From Corynebacterium hansenii (GTDB lineage Bacteria > Actinomycetota > Actinomycetes > Mycobacteriales > Mycobacteriaceae): 64,000 nt of DNA. The stretch covers positions 372,001 to 436,000 of the forward strand of contig NZ_CP047211.1 in NCBI RefSeq assembly GCF_030408795.1. The letters run 5' to 3'. Below the pieces are notes generated by a model that saw only the letters and a list, made by a program, of their open reading frames with translations, did not search any database and was not told the DNA's origin. Numbering within the stretch: position 1 is the stretch's first letter; each line of letters starts with the position of its first letter. A program made the translations under genes and the position numbers. Below are positions 63,830 through 64,000 of the stretch, in pieces.

Positions 63830-64000
63830 GACACCACAACTCCACCGTCCTAGCGGAACGGGCGCCCGTCATCGGCGGGCGCGGGGGAGGAATCACCAGA
63901 CCCGGCTCGGCGCCGGGTCCGCGCCCTTTTCCGACGTTCCGTCAGTTCACCTCCGGCAACGGTGGCCGGAGCCCCGCGCTTTTCACCCCGCCCACCCGGC
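63830..64000 (+). other. non-coding end of the window after infA
   Basis: Two short stems occur: GCGCCCG/CGGGCGC (63862-63882) and ACCCGGC/GCCGGGT (63900-63918), the latter followed by CGCGCCCTTTT. Either may be a terminator or a leader element of the next operon. No gene starts here. Confidence 0.5.

Overview
The window is a high-GC (by eye about two-thirds G+C) actinobacterial chromosome segment, most probably from Corynebacterium or a close relative. The reasons are the gene order (geranylgeranyl reductase - polyprenyl diphosphate synthase - tRNAs - secE - nusG - rplK - rplA - rplJ - rplL - rpoB - rpoC - rpsL - rpsG - fusA - tuf - S10/spc ribosomal clusters - secY - adk - map - infA), the PorA-type DUF3068 protein, a RamA-like LuxR regulator, and sites matching the Corynebacterium McbR and GlxR operator consensus. 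Nothing looks like a prophage, insertion sequence or CRISPR array; the accessory interest lies in gene sets inserted between ribosomal operons and in several families of short repeats. All coordinates come from reading the sequence by hand; no database search was possible.

Layout. 1-3826 (minus strand): a tightly coupled operon (OsmC-like protein, acyl-CoA-dehydrogenase-like flavoprotein, flavin reductase, Tat-exported NrtA-like lipoprotein, start of a further gene) behind a perfect McbR-type operator, so probably sulfur acquisition. 4132-6682: divergent menaquinone/isoprenoid genes. 6813-7609: four tRNAs (Tyr, Thr, Met, Trp). 7648-12714: secE, nusG, rplKA, a hypothetical gene, rplJL with an L10 leader. 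12854-21820: DUF3068 protein and rpoBC. 21909-27205 (minus): DUF1707/LiaF-like protein, two small paralogous proteins, a Na/phosphate symporter with Pho-box-like repeats, and thiC under a TPP riboswitch. 27429-30152: RamA-like regulator and an MHS-type transporter. 30484-35280: rpsL, rpsG, fusA, tuf. 35531-38285 (minus): a six-gene Asp23/Gls24 envelope cluster. 38912-44064: the S10 operon. 44204-50355: an insertion with three tandem paralogous single-pass membrane proteins, a methyltransferase and a soluble PAS protein. 50730-56422: the spc operon, interrupted by a secreted SGNH hydrolase. 56763-59588: secY, adk, map. 59611-63244: two related actin-fold-like proteins around a dicarboxylate/amino-acid symporter. 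63611-63829: infA.

How the genes work together. Most of the window is the core transcription/translation/secretion machinery with normal length and key residues. Promoters with a TTGGCG-like -35 recur before rplK, rplJ and infA, and strong intrinsic terminators separate the units. The inserted genes are envelope, nutrient and stress functions (sulfur, phosphate, thiamine, carboxylates, Asp23 stress proteins).

Most interesting signals: an 11-bp word (GCTTTGCGACG) present eleven times; two distant 27-28 bp hairpins whose arms differ by compensating changes; the three-gene tandem family with conserved cysteines; a Cys/Asp-rich strip next to a membrane segment in the 61775-63244 protein; the McbR-type operator in front of a sulfur-like operon; and a promoter that starts inside a terminator stem before rplK.
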